Origin: Lachnospiraceae bacterium
Lineage (GTDB): Bacteria; Bacillota; Clostridia; Lachnospirales; Lachnospiraceae
DNA length: 40,393 nt
Assembly: GCA_015056725.1 (NCBI GenBank)
Contig: SVFS01000016.1
Coordinates: forward strand, 1 to 40,393
Direction: 5' to 3'
Positions within the stretch are counted from its first letter, which is position 1. Every line of letters begins with the position of its first letter. The notes beneath the pieces were generated by a model. It searched no databases and was not told the DNA's origin. It worked only from the letters and a program-made list of their open reading frames with translations. Shown one piece after another: positions 8,223 through 17,294 of the stretch. The translations under genes were made by a program, and so were the position numbers.

Positions 8223-9689
8223 CTATGGCATCAAATCAATTTCTGATATATGAATATTTCTGGATGTAGCCGTCAACTTAAGATATGCAGCTCCGGATGC
8301 AACCCCACAACTGTTAACGCTGACCCCAGTTAAGGTCAATGTAATACTCTGACTATATGGAGTTTCTATTGTTGCACAGTTTGTATATTCACCAGAGCAG
8401 TCGTTCGTTTGGGAAGTAGACAACAAAACATCTGCTACAAAAGGTTTTGCAAGATAATAGTCGCTCGGATTTACCACATATCCCATAATTCTGAATAAAA
8501 ATAACGCCTCATAATTTCCCGAACCTCCGGAAACTACATTGCATCCTATATTACAACCTGCTGCATGAAAAACTCCGTTTATAACACTCTTTACATAATC
8601 ACTGTACTCGGTGAATAAAATCTGGTGATAATCATATAGACAAAAGTTTCCTCTTACTAATGGTAATGGCGGTAACACCGCAAGCGTTTGAGTTGTAGTT
8701 CCAGCCCTTTTTACATAAATATTGGAACTATAAATATTATTAAACGGTTTGGAAATTGTACCTATATCTATCGAATACCCCGATAAAAGCGGTATCAATG
8801 CTCTATACTCCATCTTAATACCATACCGCTCATAATTTGAGGCAATAATCGCATTCTGCGTCCCCATATATCTCCAATATGTACCATCATAGATAAAAGA
8901 ATGATACACTCCGGAAGGAATATAATACATTCTTGTTCCATCCATGTAATACATTGCTTTTGCACCCGTGGAAGATACATTTAAGGTAGCTGAACTGGAA
9001 GTATTGGTATAAGAAAACTTCACATGTACAACGGCTCCTACTTTCAAATTAAAATCAGAAATCGTCACAACTTTGTCTGCTGTGGATGCAGATGTAGTGC
9101 AGGTTCCGACATAATAATCATTACCTGCACCGTTTTCTTGCAAAGCTGTGATTTTGTCATTCAGTTCTTTACCCATAGTGGCATCTAAAGGACTTCCGAC
9201 TATTGTGGTAAGGAGGTTTGCAATTGGTGCCACATTTGGTACATTATCTAACCCTATCTGCTCTTTGGTGACGTTATGAGGATTATTTGCCCGGTCTAAG
9301 TGGTCATAATATTCTGTATATCTGTCACGTACTGCATTTGCATACGTTTCTGCTTCTGCACCATAAATTTCCGCTTTATTTGCTGAGTCTCGTGCCTGCT
9401 CTTTATAGTATTTTGCATTGTCCGTATCTTCTCCATCTCTGCTTCCGGTACCACCAGCTGCATAACTCTTTGCTAATATGGCATTACCTTCTGCATCCAC
9501 AAATAAAGTCTGTGTATCTCTTAACAACTCACTAATGTCCTTTAAACGCAAAAGCAAAGTTTCCGGTGCTATACTTATTACCCTTAAATCCAATTCTTCC
9601 AATGCCTTACTTATCGCATTCAGATTATCCGCATTTAAAGCCGGTGGCATATCATTTTGAAAATCTATTCGCTCATATAATTTATCCAT
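8223..9689 (-). CDS. Tail fibre / receptor-binding protein
   Basis: 488 residues. The N-terminus (1-100) is helical, as in baseplate-attachment domains. A helical stretch follows at 75-130 with Ala-rich repeats (DSANKAEIYGAEAETYANAV), then the tail-fibre motif NNPHNVTKEQIGLDNVPN, seen in many fibres. Residues 190-300 are Ser/Thr-rich beta structure (STADKVVTISDF, FIYDGTYWRYMG). The Gly- and Cys-containing C-terminal domain (about 330-488) is probably the receptor-binding head. It lies next to the baseplate hub in the tail operon. It does not carry the DGR variable repeat. Confidence 0.85.
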   Translation of the reverse strand: MDKLYERIDFQNDMPPALNADNLNAISKALEELDLRVISIAPETLLLRLKDISELLRDTQTLFVDAEGNAILAKSYAAGGTGSRDGEDTDNAKYYKEQARDSANKAEIYGAEAETYANAVRDRYTEYYDHLDRANNPHNVTKEQIGLDNVPNVAPIANLLTTIVGSPLDATMGKELNDKITALQENGAGNDYYVGTCTTSASTADKVVTISDFNLKVGAVVHVKFSYTNTSSSATLNVSSTGAKAMYYMDGTRMYYIPSGVYHSFIYDGTYWRYMGTQNAIIASNYERYGIKMEYRALIPLLSGYSIDIGTISKPFNNIYSSNIYVKRAGTTTQTLAVLPPLPLVRGNFCLYDYHQILFTEYSDYVKSVINGVFHAAGCNIGCNVVSGGSGNYEALFLFRIMGYVVNPSDYYLAKPFVADVLLSTSQTNDCSGEYTNCATIETPYSQSITLTLTGVSVNSCGVASGAAYLKLTATSRNIHISEIDLMP

Positions 9690-9699
9690 TTCCTTCCTC

Positions 9700-11442
9700 C
9701 TAGAAAATATTCAGAGTGCCGTTAATATAACTATCTGCCAAACTCTGTATCCCTTTCATTTGTCTCTGAAGTATATAGGTGGTATATGTTCCATTATCAG
9801 TGGGTATTTCAATTTCATCACCCGTTTCGAGAAAAGGAAGTCCCACACACCACATTTCAAAAGGAAACCATGTCATATTCTGCATTTTTTCAATCATATT
9901 ATCTGCATAAATTCCAACTTCTTCCTCAGTCCATACAAAATTTTTAAATAGCCAGTTATCAGACATATGATAATCTGTATTTCCATCATTATTAATGGTC
10001 CGCTGAAGTACTTTCTCAATTTCCGCACCTTCTGCATCCACGGTTTTATAGGTAACAATTAAATATCGAAACTTCTTCACATTATCATTTTCCACCCATA
10101 ACTGCTGAAATGTACTTTTTTTAGCTCTGATAGACAATCCCTTAGGATACAAATCTCTTTCCGGATACAAAATTTGCGCCGGTAAAAGTCTTTTATTATT
10201 CAATTCCACTCCACTAAATAAATCTGTTATTCTATCCAAACGCCCAAACAAACATCGCGTTTCATACACTGCTGATTGTAATTTTCTAATTGTTATATCT
10301 GATAATTCTTCCATTACCGCAGATGTCAGCCTATACTTCTCTATTGGTGCTAATATCTTATGAGTGCAATCAACGACATTCACTTCTGAAATAAATTGTT
10401 CATATAAATTATTCATTGTTTCTCTTTCTGCCTCCGTAATGTCCGGATCCGAAGAGTTTCCACCTGTTACCTTTACCGGAATAGTTATAGATACCCCTTT
10501 CCTTATATTCGTAATGTAATCTGTTATCACATCCTCTTCCGCCTTACCAAACTTTAATTCTAAAATTTTTTCTCCGGAAGTTGATATTATGTCTGCACCC
10601 CCTCCTACAGCTCTTGCACCATTAAAATTTGTTTTTGCATATTCCTCAAACGAATACACTTCACCGTTTGCTATCGTATAACGTGATGCTGAAACAATAC
10701 CTTTATCCTTTAATTTCTGACGTATCTGTTTTGCATAGATACGAAAAGAAAAAAAATCATCTTCACTAAATCCCTTAGGTATAATATATCCATTGACTGT
10801 ATGAATATAATAATATCCTCCCGTAGTCGTTCCGTCTGCATATGCTACCGGAACAGCAATTTTGTTATAACTACGTCCGGAAATTGCCGCACTATATTCT
10901 GTCTCCTCTTCAAATACTTCTTCAATTGAATATCCTTGAAGTAACATTTTAAGTAATGTGTGTACGGATAATTTATTAGTTACACCACACTCTCCTGCGT
11001 TAACAAGTTCTTTTACCAATTCATCTGCCTTTGCATCCAGATACTCACTATATAATTTGTTATAGCAGGAACATTTCCTAATGCCTGTGGAAAACTGCAT
11101 GGCACACTCTCTTACCTCAAAGAAACCTAATGATATGGAATGCCACTGTAAACTGCCATCTTTTTCCTTATACTGTACATCTATATATGCATGTATTCTT
11201 CTTCCCCGTATATCCGGGAAACCAAAATATTCAAACTGAAGCTGACACCCTTCACAAAGTCCAAATTTAATCGTATCTTCTGAACATAAACGCTCATCAA
11301 TACTAACAGACTCACTTACTAGATTATTGTTATCAATGGTAAATTCTTCCTCACCATTCTCATCCAATATGATAAAACGATAATTTTTCAGATAGCTGCC
11401 ATCTTCCAAAGCCTCTTTCACTCTTGTAGGTACTTCAATCAT
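9700..11442 (-). CDS. Baseplate/tail-associated protein
   Basis: 580 residues. The gene follows the tape measure and a small tail protein and precedes the receptor-binding protein, which is the place of the baseplate hub (Tal/gp27-like) in Firmicutes siphophages. The N-terminal part describes a beta-rich domain (YRFIILDENGEEEFTI, DIRGRRIHAYIDVQY), and the C-terminal part (GDEIEIPTDNGTYTTYILQR) is similar to the hub beta-barrel domain. I see no endopeptidase or lysozyme motif. ATG at 11440-11442 overlaps the preceding stop by one base (TAATG), so translation is coupled. Confidence 0.8.
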   Translation of the reverse strand: MIEVPTRVKEALEDGSYLKNYRFIILDENGEEEFTIDNNNLVSESVSIDERLCSEDTIKFGLCEGCQLQFEYFGFPDIRGRRIHAYIDVQYKEKDGSLQWHSISLGFFEVRECAMQFSTGIRKCSCYNKLYSEYLDAKADELVKELVNAGECGVTNKLSVHTLLKMLLQGYSIEEVFEEETEYSAAISGRSYNKIAVPVAYADGTTTGGYYYIHTVNGYIIPKGFSEDDFFSFRIYAKQIRQKLKDKGIVSASRYTIANGEVYSFEEYAKTNFNGARAVGGGADIISTSGEKILELKFGKAEEDVITDYITNIRKGVSITIPVKVTGGNSSDPDITEAERETMNNLYEQFISEVNVVDCTHKILAPIEKYRLTSAVMEELSDITIRKLQSAVYETRCLFGRLDRITDLFSGVELNNKRLLPAQILYPERDLYPKGLSIRAKKSTFQQLWVENDNVKKFRYLIVTYKTVDAEGAEIEKVLQRTINNDGNTDYHMSDNWLFKNFVWTEEEVGIYADNMIEKMQNMTWFPFEMWCVGLPFLETGDEIEIPTDNGTYTTYILQRQMKGIQSLADSYINGTLNIF

Positions 11443-11798
11443 TATCGTTCCTCCACTTCCACTCCAAAAATATCCATTGTATCTGTGTGTTTCTTCGTAA
11501 TAATCTTCGCATATGCATTTAAAGTTCTATACTCAGCTTTATTAGTTATCCAGCAAGTAATCAACAATACATTATTTTGGGTGTTTTCCTTTATCAATTC
11601 TAAAAACTCAACTGAACTCATTCCTAGGCGAGCATCACAAATAACATTAAAGCTACCCTTCACTTTACTTTTCACATATACTCTGTGTTTTTGTTTATTT
11701 CCATCTTCCCACTCTAAAAAACTATCTTCTGCTTCCATAACATAAGAATTATTCTCTATTTTGGAAGTTAAATCTGTAGAACCAATCATTACTAACAT
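11442..11798 (-). CDS. Small tail protein (distal-tail-like)
   Basis: 118 residues, beta-rich, without membrane segments. It begins MLVMIGSTDLTSKI and contains WEDGNKQKHRVYVKSKVKG, resembling small distal-tail proteins that sit between tape measure and hub genes in Firmicutes siphophages. It overlaps the baseplate gene start by one base. The assignment comes mainly from gene order. Confidence 0.65.
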   Translation of the reverse strand: MLVMIGSTDLTSKIENNSYVMEAEDSFLEWEDGNKQKHRVYVKSKVKGSFNVICDARLGMSSVEFLELIKENTQNNVLLITCWITNKAEYRTLNAYAKIITKKHTDTMDIFGVEVEER

Positions 11799-11809
11799 TG
11801 TGATTCCTC

Positions 11810-13915
11810 CTACACTTTTACGCCTGTAAGTAACTGATTATTTCTAGCCTCAGACTGCATTGCCCGAAACAATCTCTTTACATCTCCTTCCAAAGTAACA
11901 ATAACCTTGGTTGGATTTTCAGAAATAGCTTTAGCTAATTCCAACACTGCATCTGAATTTACTCCATTTCCGTTTCCTTGTCCGGCTGTTGCATTTAATG
12001 CAAAGTCCCCCATATTAACCTTTGTCAGTTTCTGTAATGCATTCTCGACATTAGCAGAGCTTTGTGTAATCCCTTGGGCAAATCCTTCTGTTACAAATTC
12101 ACCAATTTTAATAAATTCTTTTGAGGGACTTGCAATACCTAAAAATTCTTTCACAGCTCCTAATGCTTTTTTCCCAACTTCTTTGGCTGCATCTCCAATA
12201 ACATCCAATCCACCTAACAACCCATTCTTAATACCCTCAAGAATATTGGTTCCAACTTCCAACCAATCAATTTTAGAAAATTCATCCTTTATTGTTACAA
12301 TAATATCCCAGACAGCACTCACAACATCCGGAATGGCAGAAATAATACCAGCTATTAACTCGCTAATAAGAGAAATTCCACTTTCTAATATTTGTGGAAG
12401 ATTCTTCAATATCGTTTCTGTAAACTGAGCAATCGTCTGAATCGCCGGTTCTGCAATCGCAGGAAGATATTCTGTAATACCATTCACTAACTGCAATAAT
12501 AATTCTGTTCCCGCAGCCCAGATAATCGAAAGATTTTCCATGCAATAAGCTGCAAACTGACCAAGTAATTCTCCGGCAGTTGTTAGCAAGGTAGGAATTG
12601 TCTGCAAAATTCCTTCTACAATACTCGTTACAATCTGTATTCCCTGATTCAGAATGGTAGGTAAACTTTCCTGTATCTGCTCTGCCAATACAGTGATAAA
12701 AGAACCTTCTGCACCCAAGATTTCACCTGCATTTAATTCCAGACTTCCCTGCAATTCTCTCAATAGATTCATCCCAACTTCAGACCAATCCGTTGTAAGC
12801 AATGCTTTTCCAAACTCACTCATTAAATTCCACGCAGCTTCTAACAGATACGGAATATTATAAACAATCGTATCTGCCAATCCGGTTACCAGGTTAATCC
12901 CTGTTTGTACCATTTCTCCAGCATCAATATTATTTATGGTTTGAACAACTAAAGTAAACAATCCATCCAATATATCAGGCAGAGTAGATAGAAGACTTTT
13001 TGCCATAGGAAGTACATTGCCAAACAAAAATGTCTGAAACGTCTCCTGTAATGCAAACAGTTCTGAACTTATGTCTTCTCCTAACGTCAATTTTCCAAGC
13101 AGATTTGTGGCTGCTGCTTTCATAGATGCCAATGCACCTGAAAAGGTGGTTGCTCCTTCTTTGGCAGTGGTTCCTAACTGTTCATATACCTCTGCCGAAC
13201 TTCTTCCGGTTCTTTCTATAATCGCTGCTGCTTCCTCTGCCGTTCTTCCTGATATGCCCATTTCTCCCTGAATAACATGAATAGCCTCATACACATCACT
13301 GAGATTACTAATGTCATAAGAAACTCCGGAAAAAGCCTCGGCATCAGCAAGCAATCTTTCCATTTCCTTTTGAGTTCCACCATATCCCAGTTTCAAATTA
13401 TCCAACATAGTATAATTCTGTTTTGCAAATCCCTGATATGCATTCTGAATAAGTTCCATGCTGGTTCCCATTTTATTGGCATTATCCGACATATCTACCA
13501 AAGCAGTATTTGCCGCTTCCGAAGCCTTAGCAGTATCGCCTCCAAGACTTTGCAATAAAGAAGCAGAAAAGCCAGTAACACTTTCCATATATTCATTCGC
13601 AGATAATCCCGCAGTCTTATAGGCTTCGTTTGCATACTGTTTTACAATATCAGCACTTTCTTTAAATAAGGTATCCACACCACCGATACTCTGTTGCAAA
13701 TCAGCTCCTTCACTAAAGGCATCTGAAATTACTTTTCCTATCCCCAGTGTTGCCATTACTTTGGTAAAGCTCCCCACTAGACTGCTCCCTAATGTTGTGC
13801 CTGCTGTTTTTCCTGCACCTGGTACTTCCTCTCCCAGTATTTCACTGATTTTCTCCTTCATTCCTTGTGCAGAAGGAATAATCTGCACATACGCTTTTGC
13901 CAGTTCTGTTGCCAC
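11810..13915 (-). CDS. Tape measure protein
   Basis: 701 residues starting at GTG (13913-13915) with AGAAGG upstream. The N-terminus (AKAYVQIIPSAQGMKEKISEIL) is typical of Firmicutes tape measures. The TMP core follows (LQQSIGGVDTLFKESADIV, YQGFAKQNYTMLDNL). Long hydrophobic helical repeats lie at about 300-560 and include several NIxxLLExxW/LITEL-type units. The C-terminus (GIASPSKEFIKIGEFVTEGF) is also a classic tape-measure motif. It sets tail length and is ejected with the DNA. At roughly 0.15 nm per residue the tail would be about 100 nm; this is an estimate from the general rule. Confidence 0.97.
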   Translation of the reverse strand: MATELAKAYVQIIPSAQGMKEKISEILGEEVPGAGKTAGTTLGSSLVGSFTKVMATLGIGKVISDAFSEGADLQQSIGGVDTLFKESADIVKQYANEAYKTAGLSANEYMESVTGFSASLLQSLGGDTAKASEAANTALVDMSDNANKMGTSMELIQNAYQGFAKQNYTMLDNLKLGYGGTQKEMERLLADAEAFSGVSYDISNLSDVYEAIHVIQGEMGISGRTAEEAAAIIERTGRSSAEVYEQLGTTAKEGATTFSGALASMKAAATNLLGKLTLGEDISSELFALQETFQTFLFGNVLPMAKSLLSTLPDILDGLFTLVVQTINNIDAGEMVQTGINLVTGLADTIVYNIPYLLEAAWNLMSEFGKALLTTDWSEVGMNLLRELQGSLELNAGEILGAEGSFITVLAEQIQESLPTILNQGIQIVTSIVEGILQTIPTLLTTAGELLGQFAAYCMENLSIIWAAGTELLLQLVNGITEYLPAIAEPAIQTIAQFTETILKNLPQILESGISLISELIAGIISAIPDVVSAVWDIIVTIKDEFSKIDWLEVGTNILEGIKNGLLGGLDVIGDAAKEVGKKALGAVKEFLGIASPSKEFIKIGEFVTEGFAQGITQSSANVENALQKLTKVNMGDFALNATAGQGNGNGVNSDAVLELAKAISENPTKVIVTLEGDVKRLFRAMQSEARNNQLLTGVKV

Positions 13916-13916
13916 T

Positions 13917-14285
13917 TTATCCTTCTCCTCTCAGAATACTTGCACGGAATTTTTCAAACTCCTCACCGCAGGAAAATCCTTTGGATACCTTCTCTTCACT
14001 GTGCCCCAAAATCAGTTCTGGCATATTTATTCCCTCTACTCCATCCTTTGTTTGCCGCCATAGTAAAATTGACAGCCGATCCACGATAGCTGCCAACAGA
14101 TAAACATCCGGCTCAAACTCCATTCCTGCAAGTTTCATTTTTATTCTTGAATTCGCCCTTAAGCCAATAGATAAGGCCGCTACCGTTTGTGCCGGGAGCG
14201 ACCTATAATCAAAAATTCCATATGTTTCAGCCAGGTCGCAAATTAATGCATCTCGGTCTGTATTTATCATATTGGCAAGGGCCAT
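13917..14285 (-). CDS. Tail assembly chaperone, downstream part (GT-like)
   Basis: 122 residues, helical, with a basic centre (GLRANSRIKMKLAGMEFEPDVY). It sits just before the tape measure and is the expected second component of the tail assembly chaperone pair. Its ATG overlaps the stop of the upstream gene (TAATG) but has almost no Shine-Dalgarno sequence. The upstream gene ends in a perfect -1 slippery heptamer that would place this frame in continuation with it. It is probably made mainly as a fusion with the 87-residue upstream protein, as lambda gpGT is, and binds the tape measure during tail assembly. Confidence 0.85.
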   Translation of the reverse strand: MALANMINTDRDALICDLAETYGIFDYRSLPAQTVAALSIGLRANSRIKMKLAGMEFEPDVYLLAAIVDRLSILLWRQTKDGVEGINMPELILGHSEEKVSKGFSCGEEFEKFRASILRGEG

Positions 14286-14548
14286 TAGTTTTTTAATTCT
14301 TTACTCACTTTAAACATCTGTTTCACTTCTTCTACCAACAAATCAATAGGAACTCTTCCATCTTCTGTTCGCAGATGGTCATAAAGTCTTTTCTTTTCCT
14401 CTGCTCCAAGCAACGCAACCAGCACTTTAGGAAGTGCTGTAACATCTCCCCGGTCTACAGTTGCCAAATCTTCTATCAGTTCCATGTTATTCATTGCATT
14501 TTCACTAAGCTGAAACTCAAATCCACTTTCTGTTTTTCCTGTTAACAT
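14285..14548 (-). CDS. Tail assembly chaperone, upstream part (G-like)
   Basis: 87 residues, acidic and helical (MLTGKTESGFEFQLSENAMN, LLGAEEKKRLYDHL). It lies between the tail tube gene and the second chaperone gene, the position of gpG. The gene ends tta-aaa-aac-taa, which contains the slippery sequence A-AAA-AAC immediately before the stop. Two products are therefore expected: this protein and a longer -1 frameshift fusion. Confidence 0.85.
   Translation of the reverse strand: MLTGKTESGFEFQLSENAMNNMELIEDLATVDRGDVTALPKVLVALLGAEEKKRLYDHLRTEDGRVPIDLLVEEVKQMFKVSKELKN
14288..14294 (-). promoter_or_regulatory. Programmed -1 frameshift site (A AAA AAC)
   Basis: On the minus strand the last sense codons of the G-like gene read AAA AAC, preceded by A, forming a perfect X-XXY-YYZ heptamer, with TAA next. 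After a -1 slip, translation continues as CTA ATG and joins the GT-like frame exactly. The downstream gene has no good ribosome binding site of its own. Confidence 0.75.
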
Positions 14549-14598
14549 ATACCTTACCTTTTCTTTCTATAATTTTGAGCACTCTTTATTCCTATACC

Positions 14599-15186
14599 TT
14601 ACTCTTCTGTTTCTCCTGTTGTTTCTGTTACTTTCGCTATTTTTTTCAGATATTCATAATGGGTTTGCCCATCTTTATCCGGTACCGCTGTAATGGTAAT
14701 ATTATAGCCAATGGCACTGGAATCACTGTACTCAATCTCTGCAATTTCAGAAATAGATGCATTCGGAATTACAATTCTTTTATATACCCCATGCAAAATC
14801 AGTTCTACCACCCATACAGCACTTTCCTGTTCTTTACTGTTTGCTTTTACCGTAATACCTTCTTCCAGCGTTCCTTCCACGTTGTCACTTCCATAAACAG
14901 CTTTTAATACTTCCACATTTAAAACTTCGATTAATTTCATTTTGAAAGTATCCGGCTTTTCTGTCTGCATATTCAAAACAACATCTCCGCCCCACGCTTT
15001 AATGGTTTCACTTTTGGGAGAGTTATTATTTTTAAACCCATCTTCACTGATATATCCCAATGCCTTAAAGGCTGCATCCAATACCGTTGTCGCATCTGCC
15101 GGAAGTGCAGTACCAAGTGGCGCTCTATATACCGCACCTTCAATCTTTGGTTTCCCTGTTGCCACATTATTTGCATCATTCGCCAT
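14599..15186 (-). CDS. Major tail (tube) protein
   Basis: 195 residues. The sequence has the Firmicutes tail-tube plan: an N-terminal [18 protein letters not shown], the [16 protein letters not shown] motif, and a beta-rich core with [21 protein letters not shown]. It is the tube-forming subunit of a non-contractile tail. AGGAGGGAAGTAATTATG gives a strong start, which lies inside the end of the preceding gene. No Ig-like domain follows. Confidence 0.9.
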   Translation of the reverse strand: MANDANNVATGKPKIEGAVYRAPLGTALPADATTVLDAAFKALGYISEDGFKNNNSPKSETIKAWGGDVVLNMQTEKPDTFKMKLIEVLNVEVLKAVYGSDNVEGTLEEGITVKANSKEQESAVWVVELILHGVYKRIVIPNASISEIAEIEYSDSSAIGYNITITAVPDKDGQTHYEYLKKIAKVTETTGETEE

Positions 15187-15553
15187 AATTACTTCCCTCC
15201 TGATAAGTTATGTCATATATCGCCTGATAACGATATTTCTTTTTCGTTGTATCTGTAAAATTATAATCTGTATTCAGTTTTACTTTTGAAATCTCAGGTA
15301 GCCTGACAAAACCATTCAGTATCACACCTTTGACTTCTTCATTTAACACTGCCGCTTCATACATACTTTCTGCATAAGACTGTACTGCAATCGTTGCGTA
15401 GCAGATATGATTTTCCATGGAACCGCCTGTTTTTTCTAACAAAATATACCGTTTGGGTTCTTTCTCAGGTGTTTCCATAAAAGCAGGAACTTCCATATTT
15501 TTCTTAAAATATCGTAAAAGAATTATTTCCAGCATCTTTCTTACCTCACTCAT
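15176..15553 (-). CDS. Tail terminator / minor tail protein
   Basis: 125 residues, placed between connector genes and the tail tube, the position of the tail completion (gpU/Gp17-like) protein. The motif [34 protein letters not shown] is typical of this group. The frame opens at 15553 (GGAG upstream) but a second Met six codons later (MLEIILL) has GAGG at better spacing, so the true start may be 15535. It overlaps both neighbours. Confidence 0.75.
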   Translation of the reverse strand: MSEVRKMLEIILLRYFKKNMEVPAFMETPEKEPKRYILLEKTGGSMENHICYATIAVQSYAESMYEAAVLNEEVKGVILNGFVRLPEISKVKLNTDYNFTDTTKKKYRYQAIYDITYQEGSNYGE

Positions 15554-15878
15554 ACCGCTCCACCATCACTTTCTTGTTCCAATCAAGTGGAATAAGTTGC
15601 TCAATCCCTTCTGTCACAAAACCGAAAGTCCGCCATTTCTTTCCAAAAAACTCTACTGTCCGGTCTTCCCAGATGTTTGTGTCTCCTTTTGGAATTGCAA
15701 GGGTAAAAATTGCCTTTTTCCCATATAAACTGAGATTATCCACAATATCTGTAGAGGAAGAGGGAGAAACTAACACATTTTTCACCTCTTTTGGTACTTC
15801 TTCATAAACAGGATGGTTAAATTCGTCTTCTCCTACCTTTACTTTGTCATACAAAATAATCATTATTCCTTCGAACAT
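15546..15878 (-). CDS. Head-tail joining protein (head closure)
   Basis: About 110 residues from the Met at 15876-15878, which has GGGGTG nine bases upstream; the longer open frame (to 15896) lacks a good site. The sequence (MFEGIMIILYDKVKVGEDEF, then VPKEVKNVLVSPSSST, WEDRTVEFFGKKWRTFG) resembles minor capsid or head-closure proteins found between the Gp19-type adaptor and the tail terminator. It would seal the head and dock the tail. Confidence 0.65.
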   Translation of the reverse strand: MFEGIMIILYDKVKVGEDEFNHPVYEEVPKEVKNVLVSPSSSTDIVDNLSLYGKKAIFTLAIPKGDTNIWEDRTVEFFGKKWRTFGFVTEGIEQLIPLDWNKKVMVERYE

Positions 15879-16258
15879 AAATCTATCACCCCACATCGTT
15901 GCCTTCGTAATCCCAGTCGGGATAGTTCTGATTTCTTAATAAATAAACCACCACCAGGAACCAGATAGGTTCCGGAAACGGAATATCCAAGAGCTGATTG
16001 TGACATTTGGGACATTGGCTCTGAATTAGTAGAAGTCATTAACGCTCTAGCAACCACATCTACGGTCACGGATTTTACAACATTTTCTAACAAGATTCCT
16101 TCTGTAATCATTTGGTCAATGTTTTTTCCCACTTTCACTGCTTCCTGCCGTATGCTGTCTGAAACCACCGGTAATAAGGCTGTTGCTTTCTTTTCTTCCT
16201 CTTCTGTTAATGGACGGAATAACTCTGTTACATCCTGTACCGTTGCAAAATATTCCAT
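15863..16258 (-). CDS. Head-tail adaptor, Gp19/Gp15/Gp42 family
   Basis: 131 residues starting MEYFATVQDVTELFRPLTEE at the ATG 16256-16258, one base after the previous stop. An upstream GTG at 16270 opens the same frame but would overlap that gene. The sequence is a good match to the phage Gp19/Gp15/Gp42 family of head connector proteins: an N-terminal helix-rich part with LLPVVSDSIRQEA, then VKSVTVDVVARAL, and the Gly-rich GYSVSGTYLVPGGGLFI. It forms the ring next to the portal. Confidence 0.85.
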   Translation of the reverse strand: MEYFATVQDVTELFRPLTEEEEKKATALLPVVSDSIRQEAVKVGKNIDQMITEGILLENVVKSVTVDVVARALMTSTNSEPMSQMSQSALGYSVSGTYLVPGGGLFIKKSELSRLGLRRQRCGVIDLCSKE

Positions 16259-16259
16259 T

Positions 16260-16406
16260 TTATTCACCACTTTTTTTCTTTGTTCCCTTGACTACTGTTT
16301 TCTTTATTGTTTCCTTTGGCTGTTTCTCCACAATTTTCCAGTTGTCTCCTTTTACTACACAGGCGGTCTCAATGACCGCCCCTGTTTTCACATTTACATA
16401 CTTCAT
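16260..16406 (-). CDS. Small basic head-module protein (48 aa)
   Basis: A 48-codon frame that begins at ATG 16404-16406, overlapping the capsid stop by one base (TAATG), and ends one base before the next start. The sequence MKYVNVKTGAVIETACVVKG continues with DNWKIVEK and a Lys-rich tail (KKTVVKGTKKKSGE). Short proteins of this type are common directly after the capsid gene in Firmicutes siphophages. Tight packing supports a real gene; function unknown. Confidence 0.75.
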   Translation of the reverse strand: MKYVNVKTGAVIETACVVKGDNWKIVEKQPKETIKKTVVKGTKKKSGE

Positions 16407-17290
16407 TATGCAGTAATAACTCTGGCAAAAGAGTCGCCATCAAAAATACCCCAGCCAATGTAAGTCTGACAACGAATGTAAACCTGTCCGCTACCTTTCA
16501 AGTCTACCCCTGTATTATCCGGGTCACCATATGGGATAACTTCCATTTTAATTTCCTTTGCATATCCCCATTTCACTCTGTTGGCAAAATCTCCGACAAT
16601 TGCTTTGTCCACATCTCCTACTGCTACGGTTTTATTGACCTCCAATGCATTGGATCCGAGATTTGATGGTTTACCACCAAAAGCAAATTCCGGATATAAT
16701 TTTTCGCTATTGCTTTTTGTCATGGAAGCTAAATCAGTACGCACTGCAGGTGCAATCACCATTCCTGTCACTTCACCATCAGAACCTTCCACAAGTGCAA
16801 TAGCTGCTTCAAGGTTCTTATCCGGTGCATCCGCATCATAAGTAACTGTCTGAGTTACCTTCGCATCAAAATGGTTATCTCCTACCACTGTTGAAGGCTG
16901 TCCGGTACGAGGATTTACCCCATGAAAAGCCGCTAAATCCATACCGCTTGCCATTTTTTTAGCGAAACCTTCATTGAAATTTTTCAAAACTTCAATCTGC
17001 TCTTCTTCCGTTGCTGTTAAGAACTCTTCCGATACCCTTGCACCATACTCTACTTTAATCGGAATTATGGTAATAGGTTCAAAAGTTGCTCCACCGTGAG
17101 AATATTTCCCATTTTCTGCCACAATATCAATTTCAGAATCTAAAGAAAATACAAATTCCTTGCTACCGTTGAAAGGAATCGGTTCCTGACGGGATAATAC
17201 CGCCAAAGATGATTTCCCTTTTACCTTATTGATTACATCTGTTACTAATTGGGGATCAAATAATGTTCCTTTTGATAATACTCCTGCCAT
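16406..17290 (-). CDS. Major capsid protein, HK97 fold
   Basis: 294 residues. The sequence reads like an HK97-fold capsid of the SPP1/phage-capsid-family type: an N-terminal arm (VLSKGTLFDPQLVTDVINKV), strands including FVFSLDSEIDIVAENGKYSHGG, the spine helix (SEEFLTATEEEQIEVLKNF) and the P-domain end (VYIRCQTYIGWGIFDGDSFARV). It begins just after the scaffold gene, four bases from its stop, with AGGAGAG upstream. No fused protease or scaffold domain is seen. Confidence 0.93.
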   Translation of the reverse strand: MAGVLSKGTLFDPQLVTDVINKVKGKSSLAVLSRQEPIPFNGSKEFVFSLDSEIDIVAENGKYSHGGATFEPITIIPIKVEYGARVSEEFLTATEEEQIEVLKNFNEGFAKKMASGMDLAAFHGVNPRTGQPSTVVGDNHFDAKVTQTVTYDADAPDKNLEAAIALVEGSDGEVTGMVIAPAVRTDLASMTKSNSEKLYPEFAFGGKPSNLGSNALEVNKTVAVGDVDKAIVGDFANRVKWGYAKEIKMEVIPYGDPDNTGVDLKGSGQVYIRCQTYIGWGIFDGDSFARVITA

Positions 17291-17294
17291 TTTC

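Noticed and set aside
11907-12428. 173-codon plus-strand frame
   Set aside because: Antisense to the tape measure gene; no ribosome site and low-complexity composition.
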